A stretch of 64,000 nucleotides of DNA from the NCBI GenBank assembly GCA_905221605.1, contig CAJNDS010002853.1, positions 62,001-126,000 on the forward strand, written 5' to 3'. Origin of the DNA: Symbiodinium natans. Lineage: Eukaryota > Sar > Dinophyceae > Suessiales > Symbiodiniaceae. The stretch's first letter is position 1. Each line of letters starts with the position of its first letter. Under the pieces are notes generated by a model. That model saw only the letters and a program-made list of their open reading frames with translations. It was not told the DNA's origin and ran no database searches. Of this stretch, positions 30,166 through 39,144 are shown in pieces. Made by a program: the position numbers and the translations under genes.

Positions 30166-32400
30166 TTACCTGTACGAACAGGTAGGAGGTGAAGACGGCA
30201 TCCTAATGCTGGTGTCCCCTAGCAAGCAGGTGAGGTACTGGGCAACCCCATCTCCTTCCCTCACCGGCTGGAAGGGGACACAATACACAGCATTGGGCAG
30301 GGGCTCCAGGACGAAGCCGCGCGTTTGCAGACTAACAATGGTGCCCGAGTAGGAGTTGGAGGTGAAAGAGGGACTCCCCCATCCTTCTTGCTGAAGTGTG
30401 CGGTAAAAAACCTCCCGCTTATCTCCCCAGGTGGCCTTCAAAGCCCACGCTTGATGCAGGGGTGGTGTTTCAAAGAGGTCCAGCCCAACTTTGCGTTCCG
30501 CAGGCAGCACGATGCTGGCTACTGTCCGCTCTCGGAAGGCTTGCTTGTGTAATGCCGTTGCAATGCCAGGGCCATCCATGCTCCACAAGCTGGCTTGTGT
30601 GCGCACATATTCAGCGCATTCAATTAGGCCCCCGGTTGCGCAGGCCGCCATTTGGAAGCATGCACCTATACCATCAGAGTAGTGCGGTGCCACGAAAACC
30701 AAAGCCCCAAGCCCTCTCGTGAAGGAGGAGGTGGCTCGGGCAAACCCTGCCTCGCTACTAAACAGGAATCCAGAAGCCCGACATGTCACAAAGACACATA
30801 TCCCAAATGTGGGGCCAGTGGAGCAGGCCGTGGTGATAGCGCCGAAGAAGCGTTTAAGGGACCCTATGCGATTCATGAGGAAGGTCCGAAACGTCACAAG
30901 GCTCCAAGTGTTGGGCGCGCCAGTCAGCGGGAAGTCTTCCGCGGTTTGGCAGGCTTCAAGTAGGCTCATATCGTCATCGCCCAGCGGGTCTGCGGGGAGA
31001 CTCAACTGCAGCATAAACTTCTGGCACGCCTCCGAGTACCGACATGCGTATAGAATGGCAGCAATCTCAGGAGGGAGGCGCATGGATGAACAGAGCGAGA
31101 GGTTGACAGCCGGTCCGACAATGGCCTTCAGCCCGGCGGCCTGCATGACTGTCTCGGCTTGCTTCGGTTTGACGATGCTTAGACAGAGAATCGATTCCAG
31201 CATCGAGACCGCTGAGAACAACACCTCAGACGCTCCAGAGGAACGGTGGGGCTTGCCCCAAGAGGGCATCTCGCCTTGTCCCTTTTTCCACGGGCCGGAA
31301 CTTTGGGCCGTTTGCCGCAAAAGGGCCGCAGGCAAGGTGGCTGGCGTGTGGAGGTCGGCAGGGACCGCATTGAGACCACAAATCTTTTGCTCCAACAACT
31401 CCGTGACGAAGTGGTAATTGGGTCGCGATCCTCCAGCGGGCTGTCTGTGGTCGCCAATCATGACATCAAGTGCATGCTTGATGTGCGCCAGAATGGTGTT
31501 GGAACCAGGCGTGCCCAATTGCTGGGCTTCATCTCGGAGGAGCAACTCAACATCCTTTAGACGGTTAATGAGCTGCGAGTAGGGAAAGCTAAGCCTTGCC
31601 ACAATCGTACCATGTGTCGTGGCTACAAGTAGCCCCCGGTACAAATCGTGCACATCAAAAGGGAGCTTATGTGTGTCCTTCTCCTTGTTACCCGGTATGC
31701 GAACGATGCGGCTGCGAACAAATTCATTGCTAGCAGTCGTGAGCCTATCAACCGCTTCGACATAGGCCCGAACCGATTCATTGCCATGAGCGGTGTACAG
31801 GGTGAGCCGGCTCGTCAGGCACGCAAGGAGTACTCCTAGAAACGCGCAGGATCGTGTCTTCCCGCTGCCGGGCGCACCCGTTATGAATACAGAAGTACGA
31901 TTAGCGGCCAGGCCGTACGAGCACGCTCCCAGCAGCGCTGCCAGGTGTCCGTCCGCCCCCCAAAAGGTATCACAGAGGCACGTAAGGAAGGCGGGACCAA
32001 CCGCGAGCGCAAAGATGCTGGCTCGAGTCCTCGGATCGTGCTCGTTGCTCAACGAGTCATGGGACAGGCGTAGACACTCCGCATGCCACAGCGCAGGAGT
32101 CCGGGCGTCCTCTTGGCCGGGCAGCGGAGAGTCAGGCAGCGTAGCACTCAGCAGCGTCGGCGTCCATTCTTTGCGATAGGATTGTTCCTCCGCAAGCCAA
32201 AGGTTGAGGAAGCTTTGCAAGGGGTTGGAAGCCCCCGGACCCGCAGTAAGCGATGCCTGCGCAGCTTGCGTTTCGTGCTTGCCTCTGAAGACTTGGCAGA
32301 CCTCCGGGTGAATGAGCTGTGCCCATGTGTCGTGCCAGTTCCCTCTCACCACTCGATAAGGAGGACAAGCACTAAATCTGTGAGAAAGCCCGGCAACCAC
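30166..32400 (-). CDS. SF1 (Upf1-like) helicase-domain protein
   Basis: A 744-residue frame with the SF1 motif series: Walker A VFITGAPGSGKTRSCAF (about residue 170), motif II VELLLRDEAQQLG (DEAQ), motif III VMIGDHRQPAGG, a motif IV-like LSLCSSMRLPPEIAAI, and a motif VI-like FARATSSFTRGLGALVFV. This order and the DEAQ/GDxxQ pair place it with Upf1/Dna2-type helicases that unwind RNA or DNA with ATP. About 30% of the length after the helicase is of unknown type and runs toward the companion protein. The N-terminal conserved block (LPRVSQLEVLPGGASTP) sits in another frame at 32,346-32,591. A broken paralogue lies at 12,537-23,282. The host or mobile nature of the gene is not settled; copy number favours a mobile element. 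Confidence 0.65.
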   Translation of the reverse strand: MVAGLSHRFSACPPYRVVRGNWHDTWAQLIHPEVCQVFRGKHETQAAQASLTAGPGASNPLQSFLNLWLAEEQSYRKEWTPTLLSATLPDSPLPGQEDARTPALWHAECLRLSHDSLSNEHDPRTRASIFALAVGPAFLTCLCDTFWGADGHLAALLGACSYGLAANRTSVFITGAPGSGKTRSCAFLGVLLACLTSRLTLYTAHGNESVRAYVEAVDRLTTASNEFVRSRIVRIPGNKEKDTHKLPFDVHDLYRGLLVATTHGTIVARLSFPYSQLINRLKDVELLLRDEAQQLGTPGSNTILAHIKHALDVMIGDHRQPAGGSRPNYHFVTELLEQKICGLNAVPADLHTPATLPAALLRQTAQSSGPWKKGQGEMPSWGKPHRSSGASEVLFSAVSMLESILCLSIVKPKQAETVMQAAGLKAIVGPAVNLSLCSSMRLPPEIAAILYACRYSEACQKFMLQLSLPADPLGDDDMSLLEACQTAEDFPLTGAPNTWSLVTFRTFLMNRIGSLKRFFGAITTACSTGPTFGICVFVTCRASGFLFSSEAGFARATSSFTRGLGALVFVAPHYSDGIGACFQMAACATGGLIECAEYVRTQASLWSMDGPGIATALHKQAFRERTVASIVLPAERKVGLDLFETPPLHQAWALKATWGDKREVFYRTLQQEGWGSPSFTSNSYSGTIVSLQTRGFVLEPLPNAVYCVPFQPVREGDGVAQYLTCLLGDTSIRMPSSPPTCSYR

Positions 32401-32591
32401 TGTGGCTGCCGGATGGTATCAAGAGGCGAGTCTTCTAGCGGAACGCCCAATGCAACATGCTGCCTTTCCCTAGGCATGTGTAACAGAGCATCCCAAAGCG
32501 GGGTAGAGGCTCCTCCGGGCAGCACCTCAAGCTGGCTGACTCTCGGCAGTGAGGGTCGTTGCGCGAATTGGTTGTGCTGTTCATCAGTCAA
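32346..32591 (-). CDS. N-terminal frame of the helicase-locus protein
   Basis: An 81-residue frame with LPRVSQLEVLPGGASTPLWD and MPRERQHVALGVPLEDSPLD, nearly identical to copy 1 (22,749-23,282). In copy 1 the homology continues in frame through HWHDSWAHLVHP; here the corresponding NWHDTWAQLIHP lies in the next frame (30,166-32,400), so one frameshift separates the two near 32,360. Confidence 0.5.
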   Translation of the reverse strand: MTDEQHNQFAQRPSLPRVSQLEVLPGGASTPLWDALLHMPRERQHVALGVPLEDSPLDTIRQPQWLPGFLTDLVLVLLIEW

Positions 32592-32605
32592 GAGCAGGGC
32601 AATGG

Positions 32606-33307
32606 TTATATTGACTGGACCTGTGGACCTGGGTGGCTAGGGACCTGCCAAGGTGGCAGGTCGGCTGCAACTGGCGCGGGAGGTGGCCTCCCATGTGGAA
32701 TTCGCGGCTCGATCCTACTGACCTCACCCACTGGGTATTCTCCAACACGTGGAGGAATCGGCGGTATGGGAGGGCGAGGACAATTATCCGGCCAGCAGAC
32801 CCTAGGTGGATTAGGTGATGGAGTTTGCCAGGGCCCGGGAGACAGGGCTGTCTCCCTACCCGCTCCTTGTTCGGTGACAACACTCGCCCAAGGGGGAAGG
32901 TCTATCGCGTCACCAGGCAAAGCACTGTGCGTGGACACCGCTCGCCCCATGAGGGCACTGCTATGCTGCATGATGCCGATGCCTGGCCTCCATGCATGCA
33001 GGAGAAAACAGCGAACCGTGGGTTGCCGGGCGAAGCAGACGGCGTTGCTGTTTCTCAAAAAGGCAGAATGGTCCAGACACAACAAGGGTTGTATTTCCGG
33101 CGGAAAGTATCGGCACCAACCGGCAGCATCGAATTCGTGAGGCAGGATGACGCCGGCTTGCATCTGCCTGGTCATTGCGATATCACTGGTCCCTAAAGTG
33201 GCAAGTGCAGTGAGTTGCCCTCTCCTGGCAACGTGGACTTGGAGCACTTGCGCTCCAACCCGGATCGCGTACGGTTGACAGGCATACGACTCCATGGCAT
33301 CACTCAC
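32606..33307 (-). CDS. Hypothetical protein upstream of the helicase
   Basis: A 233-residue frame, not recognised. The N-terminal 120 residues could be folded (VLQVHVARRGQLTALATLG, HEFDAAGWCRYFPPEIQPLL); the rest is Pro-rich and disordered (PPRVCWPDNCPRPPIPPIPP). It ends just before the helicase N-terminal block and may be the N-terminal part of the same protein. Confidence 0.35.
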   Translation of the reverse strand: MSDAMESYACQPYAIRVGAQVLQVHVARRGQLTALATLGTSDIAMTRQMQAGVILPHEFDAAGWCRYFPPEIQPLLCLDHSAFLRNSNAVCFARQPTVRCFLLHAWRPGIGIMQHSSALMGRAVSTHSALPGDAIDLPPWASVVTEQGAGRETALSPGPWQTPSPNPPRVCWPDNCPRPPIPPIPPRVGEYPVGEVSRIEPRIPHGRPPPAPVAADLPPWQVPSHPGPQVQSI

Positions 33308-33510
33308 CGAACATGGCAGGCCAAACTCATGTGACTACCCCACAGACAGCGGAGAACCACGAGGCAACCTCCAGACACCAAGATCCCTGGAAAGCCCTTA
33401 CAAAAACAAGGGAGGGACTCCAGGAAAGGGAGGACCAAACAAAAAGCACAGCACACAGGAGAGAAGAAGCAGAAAGGCGAGAAAAAACCAGTCAGGAGCG
33501 TTACAACCCT

Positions 33511-34356
33511 CTACACAATGTGTTCCTCGTGTGAGTCTTCGGAAAGGGCTTCTGTGACAGGAGGCACGCGATGATTGCCCCGCACCGAGTAGCACATCCG
33601 AAGGTGGTGCTGAAAGGTCTCTACGTCCTTTCGTCCGCCATAGACTAAAATTCGTGTTTCCCCGCCCGTGGGGGCTGGCAGCAAAGAAGGCAGCCTAATG
33701 GGGCCCATGCAAACACAAGCCCGGAAGGTCGCATGGGCCTCGGAAATTGCAATCTGGTAGGTGATGGTTCCTCCAGAGCCAAGGCCCATGAGATATGTGG
33801 GCAAGGAGATGCGAGGGCTCGCATCACGTTGGACGGCCAGTAGGAGCGGTAGAATTTCCATTGTATACACTGCCTTGGTCCAGGCAGCACCGTCAGGCAG
33901 CATCCAGGCAGGCGGTGAGCCTGCTTGTCCCGCCACAGGCCATGCGCAGGCAATGACGGCCTTTTTGAAAGCCAGGTTGCTCCACAGATACTCGATGGCC
34001 CCTTGCCAAGGCAGTGGGTGCATATTCTCCACATAGAAATGTCCACAACCAGGGAGGAGAAGCACTATCGAGTTGGCTTCCCCTGCATCCGCACTCGGCC
34101 GGGATACAACAAAGGGGAGGGTTGAACTGCCATGGCTCGCCGTAATCCAGGTGTTTTCACGCCCAGCTACGAGCGGAGGGGCGACCAATGGAGGAGGCTG
34201 CAGGTTCTCCAGGCCAAGGGGCTCTTGCAATGCCATGGCGAAGAAGAGGCAGCCTACCCAATTGATGGGGCAAGGTAGAGGAAGACTGGGCAGTCTTGCC
34301 TGAGAGCCGTGCCGTCCAGCGCAAAGAATGTCACACAACAACAAGCTTGCTCCCAA
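33511..34356 (-). CDS. Hypothetical 281-aa protein, most upstream frame of the helicase locus
   Basis: Not recognised. Conserved pieces are LLLPGCGHFYVENMHPLPW, a Cys-His-Tyr region, and ASPRISLPTYLMGLGSGG. Diverged fragments occur at 25,835-27,476, showing that it belongs to the repeated locus. It is followed by a 200-bp gap and the 233-aa frame. Confidence 0.4.
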   Translation of the reverse strand: MGASLLLCDILCAGRHGSQARLPSLPLPCPINWVGCLFFAMALQEPLGLENLQPPPLVAPPLVAGRENTWITASHGSSTLPFVVSRPSADAGEANSIVLLLPGCGHFYVENMHPLPWQGAIEYLWSNLAFKKAVIACAWPVAGQAGSPPAWMLPDGAAWTKAVYTMEILPLLLAVQRDASPRISLPTYLMGLGSGGTITYQIAISEAHATFRACVCMGPIRLPSLLPAPTGGETRILVYGGRKDVETFQHHLRMCYSVRGNHRVPPVTEALSEDSHEEHIV

Positions 34357-34534
34357 CTTCCCCTGACTCAGCTCCCTTTAGTTGGAGACTACATCAGCAG
34401 TATAACATGATCAATGGTTACAACTTTCCAAATCGGTCAAGACAACAGCATGACATTACAGGAATGCCGCATGACCATGGATAACGACCGATGTACTAGG
34501 CCGCCGTTTGTTCCGTATTCGCACAAGGTCAGCG

Positions 34535-35395
34535 TTAGATGTCACTATCCGAACGCCGATTGTCCTCAAGCAGATGCATGGTCTCGTCATCTAAATGCTC
34601 GAGAATGTCGGTAGCAATACGTTCATCGAGGAAGCACGCTACCCACTCCAGAATGACGGCATTATCATTAGGGACAGCATCGGACATCGCTTGCAAAAGC
34701 AAATTGACTTTATCGGCAGTGAAACGCCATGCAAGCAAAAGATGCTGCTCCAAATGTGCTTTTATGAGGTAAATTGGAAAATCTTCCTGGCGATGCCCAG
34801 TGACTGGGGTCCTAGCCTGGCTAGAGGAGGGGAAGAGTATAGCATTGTTTCGCATTCGCGCGACACCCAAGTCCATCAATTCCGTAACATGAAGCTGCAA
34901 TTTGAAATGGGTGCAGTTCACACGCACGACGGGCACAACACGCTGTGTACTGGCGAAGGTTGACGTCGATGTCACAAAACGCCTGCGCGATGCCCAAGCC
35001 CCGATGATACCTCCCCAGCGCCGACAAACAGCAGCCACTCTCGCGGTTTCCCTCAGGGATGGGAGGGCAACCCTATAATTCTCGACTCCAGGAGCGACGT
35101 GAGGGAGGCGAGTATAACAACAACCCCAATTCGACTGTTGTTGCCGCCAGAGGTACACCTGTGGAGGCTCGGAGAGGCCTTCGCGCGGCTCTATAATTAA
35201 CCACAGGCTCAAGCACACAGTGCACGCATCAAAGAGGATACAACGCAATGCATCCAATGGGCAGTCGTGAAGGTGTCTATCGCTGTGCCTGGAGGCGGGC
35301 CTACAGTAGGCCGAAGTAGGGCTCAACTGCGAGACAATCACAAGCAGCGGAGCAAGACGTTCCATATGGCTTTGAGGGCTGGATGCCTCAACCAT
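34535..35395 (-). CDS. Hypothetical 286-aa protein
   Basis: Not recognised. The C-terminal half (AHLEQHLLLAWRFTADKVNL, EWVACFLDERIATDILEH, ETMHLLEDNRRSDSDI) looks like a natural helical acidic tail. The N-terminal half is Arg/Cys-rich and may not be translated. No paralogue in the window. Confidence 0.3.
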   Translation of the reverse strand: MVEASSPQSHMERLAPLLVIVSQLSPTSAYCRPASRHSDRHLHDCPLDALRCILFDACTVCLSLWLIIEPREGLSEPPQVYLWRQQQSNWGCCYTRLPHVAPGVENYRVALPSLRETARVAAVCRRWGGIIGAWASRRRFVTSTSTFASTQRVVPVVRVNCTHFKLQLHVTELMDLGVARMRNNAILFPSSSQARTPVTGHRQEDFPIYLIKAHLEQHLLLAWRFTADKVNLLLQAMSDAVPNDNAVILEWVACFLDERIATDILEHLDDETMHLLEDNRRSDSDI

Positions 35396-35592
35396 GTTAG
35401 TGATGCCTTCCTGAGGGGAAGGCGGTGGACTACCTCGGATCTACAGAGTTGACCTGAGCCAGCACTGCACAGCACCCATGAAAAAGTCCCGCCAACACAT
35501 TCCCTAGACTGCAAAACCGCGATAGCAGTGTGAAACTGGAGAACGAGACCCTCATGCTTCCAAGGCCAAGAATTAGTGAAGGGGCGGGGTCC

Positions 35593-37011
35593 CTACTGCA
35601 TTTTCAGAAATATGTTTGCATTCGGAGCAAAAGCTTGGAGTACTGCCGACGCAGGACTCGCAACTGCCCCTTGTGAGTCGGCCAGGACGAAAGATCGACA
35701 CTCGAGGTGCCCACTGCGTTCTCTCATCGCTTGCACGCATTTGACCATCAACAGGGACACAGGCCAGCTACAAGAAGCCAAAACAGGGCAAGGTAGGTCA
35801 TTCCAATCGCTTGGGTTGAGGAGCTGCAGGTGCCAGGACGGCCAGCCAACAGTGACGGGTGGATGCGCAGCCCTTACAGCCAGGAGATCATTGTAGGCAT
35901 ATACAGTGAACGGTGTGCCCACCGGCCAATCTACCAGGGCACAGCACGGAGGGACAGGTAGGTGACTAAGTTGCGAAACAGCGAAGACCCCAAGGAGATC
36001 TGGCTGCAGGCGGTTCGGGCACAAAGCACATAAGGCAGGGAAAAGTTGAGTGGTAAGTTGGAGAGTATCCCCTTCAAGAGTTTCTTGTCGAAAGGGGGCA
36101 ACGCACCAAACGATTTGAATCATACAACCTTGATGTTGAGTAACGCGCACAAGGGTGAGATTGGCGACAAGGCCAGCATACCTTACCCTACAACGAGAAG
36201 CTGCTTCACGGACTGACCAAGGGGCAGGCACGTGACGCTGCAAGGTGGACTGTGTGCGAGGCCATAGACTGCCACAGTGGCCCTCTGCCTGCGGGTGAGG
36301 AGAATCCATTTGGGCAGGCCAATGATGCTCATGAGCAAGTCGCCCGCCCAGGAGCTGCCTTGCAGGAGTTTGATTGGCAAAGTCAGCTGTAAACGGTGAA
36401 CGCAGTCGGAGGAAGCGGAGGCTCGCGAGTGGGAAGTCTCCAACTGCATGGACGTCGTAAGTGCATTCGTCAAGAGGCGTGACTCCAAAGAACGCTCCGG
36501 CGTGTTCCCCCGTGGGAATCGCAAAGAAGGGCATTCCCCTCAGACCTTCCAAGAGAAGTCGGAACCAGTGCGAATTAACTGATGCAAGACAGGCCACAGA
36601 CTGGATAGCCAATTGGCACCAATGGAGCATGTGCCAATGAAAGTCTAAGCCGCCCGAGACCTGGCCGATCTTTATTTCTTGTCTTATGCTCCAACTAAGC
36701 CAAGCCTGGAAGGCATCAGCGGCATTTTCAGTGCCATGAACACTCTGCAATGGCAGGGCAAGAACAACCTTGATGTTGCAGAGATCCACAAGAAGGCGTT
36801 GCGCGACTGACGATGTCAGTCTTTGCACAGGGTCCTCTCCACCTCCGCAAAGAGGGATTAGAGGGTCATTGCCTAGGACCAGCGTCAAGGCCACGGGGGA
36901 CAAATCCAAGGACAGAGCTTGCGGCAGAGCAAGAGTACGGGCGTACTCAAGCTGCCTTGGGTCGCTGTCAAGGCAGTCTTCCTCTGTTGACATGCTCAAT
37001 TTGGGCCGCAA
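35593..37011 (-). CDS. Hypothetical 472-aa protein with a diverged downstream duplicate
   Basis: Not recognised. It is hydrophobic and Leu-rich without clear membrane segments; conserved pieces include CCALVDWPVGTPFTVYAYND and AMRERSGHLECRSFVLADSQ. A decayed second copy of its C-terminal half lies directly upstream on the same strand (37,157-37,860), so the pair arose by tandem duplication. Codon use resembles the flanking repeats, and the protein may be another part of the repeated-locus family. Confidence 0.4.
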   Translation of the reverse strand: MRPKLSMSTEEDCLDSDPRQLEYARTLALPQALSLDLSPVALTLVLGNDPLIPLCGGGEDPVQRLTSSVAQRLLVDLCNIKVVLALPLQSVHGTENAADAFQAWLSWSIRQEIKIGQVSGGLDFHWHMLHWCQLAIQSVACLASVNSHWFRLLLEGLRGMPFFAIPTGEHAGAFFGVTPLDECTYDVHAVGDFPLASLRFLRLRSPFTADFANQTPARQLLGGRLAHEHHWPAQMDSPHPQAEGHCGSLWPRTQSTLQRHVPAPWSVREAASRCRVRYAGLVANLTLVRVTQHQGCMIQIVWCVAPFRQETLEGDTLQLTTQLFPALCALCPNRLQPDLLGVFAVSQLSHLPVPPCCALVDWPVGTPFTVYAYNDLLAVRAAHPPVTVGWPSWHLQLLNPSDWNDLPCPVLASCSWPVSLLMVKCVQAMRERSGHLECRSFVLADSQGAVASPASAVLQAFAPNANIFLKMQ

Positions 37012-37156
37012 GGCAACGAGTCGTAAAGTGTGGCGGCAGGAAAGTGACGTCGCGGGGCAGCCTCAGACTCCCATGAGCCAAAGCACTACTACGCTAGTGT
37101 GAGCCAAAAGGCGGCAAGAAGGCGTTACCAATGCAGCAAAGCCAGCCGTCCTAGCA

Positions 37157-37860
37157 TCAAAGTAGGCTGTGGGAGGCGGAGACCAATCTAAACAGGTGAC
37201 CTTCGAAGGTGAGGCACTTGTACTTAAGAAGCACCCTCGCATCCTCATGGAACGCTGTTTGGATTTTGGTGCACGTGTCCGCAACAAAGCCCTGTTCATC
37301 GCAAAGTACGAAGGCCCGACTTTCAAGGTAACCACTCCGTTGCCGCATGTGTTGCACAATTAGTATTTGCAGCATCAGGACCGGCAGCATTGGATCGATT
37401 GTGAGATTGAGAGGGAGCATCCCATCAGGCGGATTGACAATACAGAGGCGCCTACTAAAGTAAGACCCTACCAGGACCGGATGTGCCTCTACCATGTGAA
37501 GGCAACAGCAATAAAGACCGTGCCAACAGGCCAATCAACAAGAAAGCTGACTAGAGGGACAGCAAAAGTCAGTCCCTGGACAACTACTTGGATTTGCACC
37601 AGATTGAGATCAAGTCGGAAGGCCATGTTTTCCAGGAGGAGCGGAAGAAGTTCAGCGCCTAGTTGGGTAGAGTCGAGGAGGTACCACTCTCCGTGCGTGT
37701 AGGGTGAGCAACACATGGTGTACTTGAGCATACATCCAAACTCGAGTCCAACTTCAACGAGGACGAAGGTGGCGATTTGGCCAACGAAAGCACAGGTCGC
37801 ACCAAGACCCTGTTCGTGAAAGGCGCAGGCCGTTTGGGTGGTGAACTGGTACTCTTGCAC
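37157..37860 (-). pseudogene. Decayed tandem duplicate of the 472-aa protein
   Basis: Two overlapping frames match it in order: MLKYTMCCSP and SFLVDWPVGTVFIAVAF (compare CALVDWPVGTPFTVYAY), then HMRQRSGYLESRAFVLCDEQ (compare AMRERSGHLECRSFVLADSQ). The frame break and truncation mark it as a pseudogene. It ends about 130 bp from the palindrome at the left border of the virus-like island. Confidence 0.55.
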
Positions 37861-37987
37861 TCGTGGCGCACCGGTGCCATTCTCGGCTGGGAGGGGCCCA
37901 GAGGGGCGCTTAAGAACGCCAGGCCAAAAACCATGGTGGGTGGCACGAGCAAGCAGGGTGGGAGGTGACCTTTGGTATGCGAGAAGA

Positions 37988-38447
37988 CTCTCTCATAGGC
38001 AGAAACGCCCACACCGCGCCACAACACAGCTGAGAGGATCGAGGATCTAAGTTTGAGGAGTGTCGTTCTAGAGGCCTCAGTTCCAAAACTGCATCAGAGT
38101 GCAGTTTCAGGTCTCACAGTAGCATCGCTGCAGCCGATTTTGAGGCCAGAAAATTTGCTCGTAATCGGAATCGCAACAGGATGCAGTTCTGAGGCTGCGG
38201 AGTTGTGGAGTTCCACGTTTGTTACACTCCACAACTCCGCAGCCTCAGAACTGCATCCTGTTGCGATTCCTCCCTCGCAAATTTTCTGGCCTCAAAATCG
38301 GCTGCAGCGATGCTACTGTGAGACCTGAAACTGCACTCTGATGCAGTTTTGGAACTGAGGCCTCTAGAACGACACTCCTCAAACTTAGATCCTCGATCCT
38401 CTCAGCTGTGTTGTGGCGCGGTGTGGGCGTTTCTGCCTATGAGAGAG
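37988..38447. repeat. 460-bp near-perfect palindrome at the left border of the virus-like island
   Basis: The left arm starting tctcataggcagaaacgccc pairs with the right arm ending gggcgtttctgcctatgaga. Arms of about 215 bp with few mismatches flank a spacer of roughly 14 bp near 38,217. The outer 30 bp of the right arm overlap the outer end of the island's left terminal repeat. It could be a foldback element, a terminal hairpin of a replication intermediate, or an assembly artefact. Confidence 0.85.
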
Positions 38448-39090
38448 ATGCTTTTTTGCAGCCATGATGCTTTCGTGATGCGACAAAAATGCTCCGTGAT
38501 GATTTCATGATGCGGCAAAATGCTTTCATGATGCGGGAAAAATGCCTCGAAAATGCATGTCGCGCAACGCGTTCATTTGCACACGCCGCGAAACGTGTTC
38601 ATTTGCACATGCCGCGTAACGCGTGCACTTTTGCATGTCGCGCAACGCGTTCATTTGCACACGCCGCGAAACGCGTTCATGTGCCATGCCGCGCAACGCG
38701 TGCACTTTTGCATGTCGCGCAACGCGTTCATTTGCGCATGCCGCGCAACGCGTTCATTTGCACGTGCCGCGAAACGCGTTCGGTTGCAGAGTCTCTCCAA
38801 GTCTCTGCCCTTTTCCTCGGTGGGGACTCGGGGGAGGACTCAGTCTCTGCGGGGTAAATACCCCGGAAGACTGCAGTCTGTAGCAGGGGCGCGGTGCGGC
38901 GGCGCGGTGGGCATGCGGGTGAGATGGGGAGCTCGGTCCGAGAACGGTGCGGTGCGGCCGCGGTGCGGCGGCGCGGTGGGCATGCGGGGGAGATGGGGAG
39001 CTCGGGCCGAGAACGGTGCGGCGGTGCGGTGGGCGTGCGGGGGAGATGGGGAGCTCGGACCGAGAACGGTGCGGTGCGGTGGTCCGGAAC
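38418..39090 (+). repeat. Left terminal inverted repeat of the virus-like island
   Basis: It matches the reverse complement of 57,130-57,986. Outer part: gtgtgggcg, then agagatgcttttttgcagcc (38,444 on) and several atgatgcttt repeats. Middle: tandem cgcaacgcgttcatttgca units (about 38,556-38,790). Inner: three copies of a gagatggggagctcgg unit (38,920-39,090). The left copy has an extra tctg near 38,432. Confidence 0.9.
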
Positions 39091-39144
39091 GGTTATTTCG
39101 CCCTCCCGGCCATCCCGGGAATCACCGGGATGGCTCCGCGGCTC

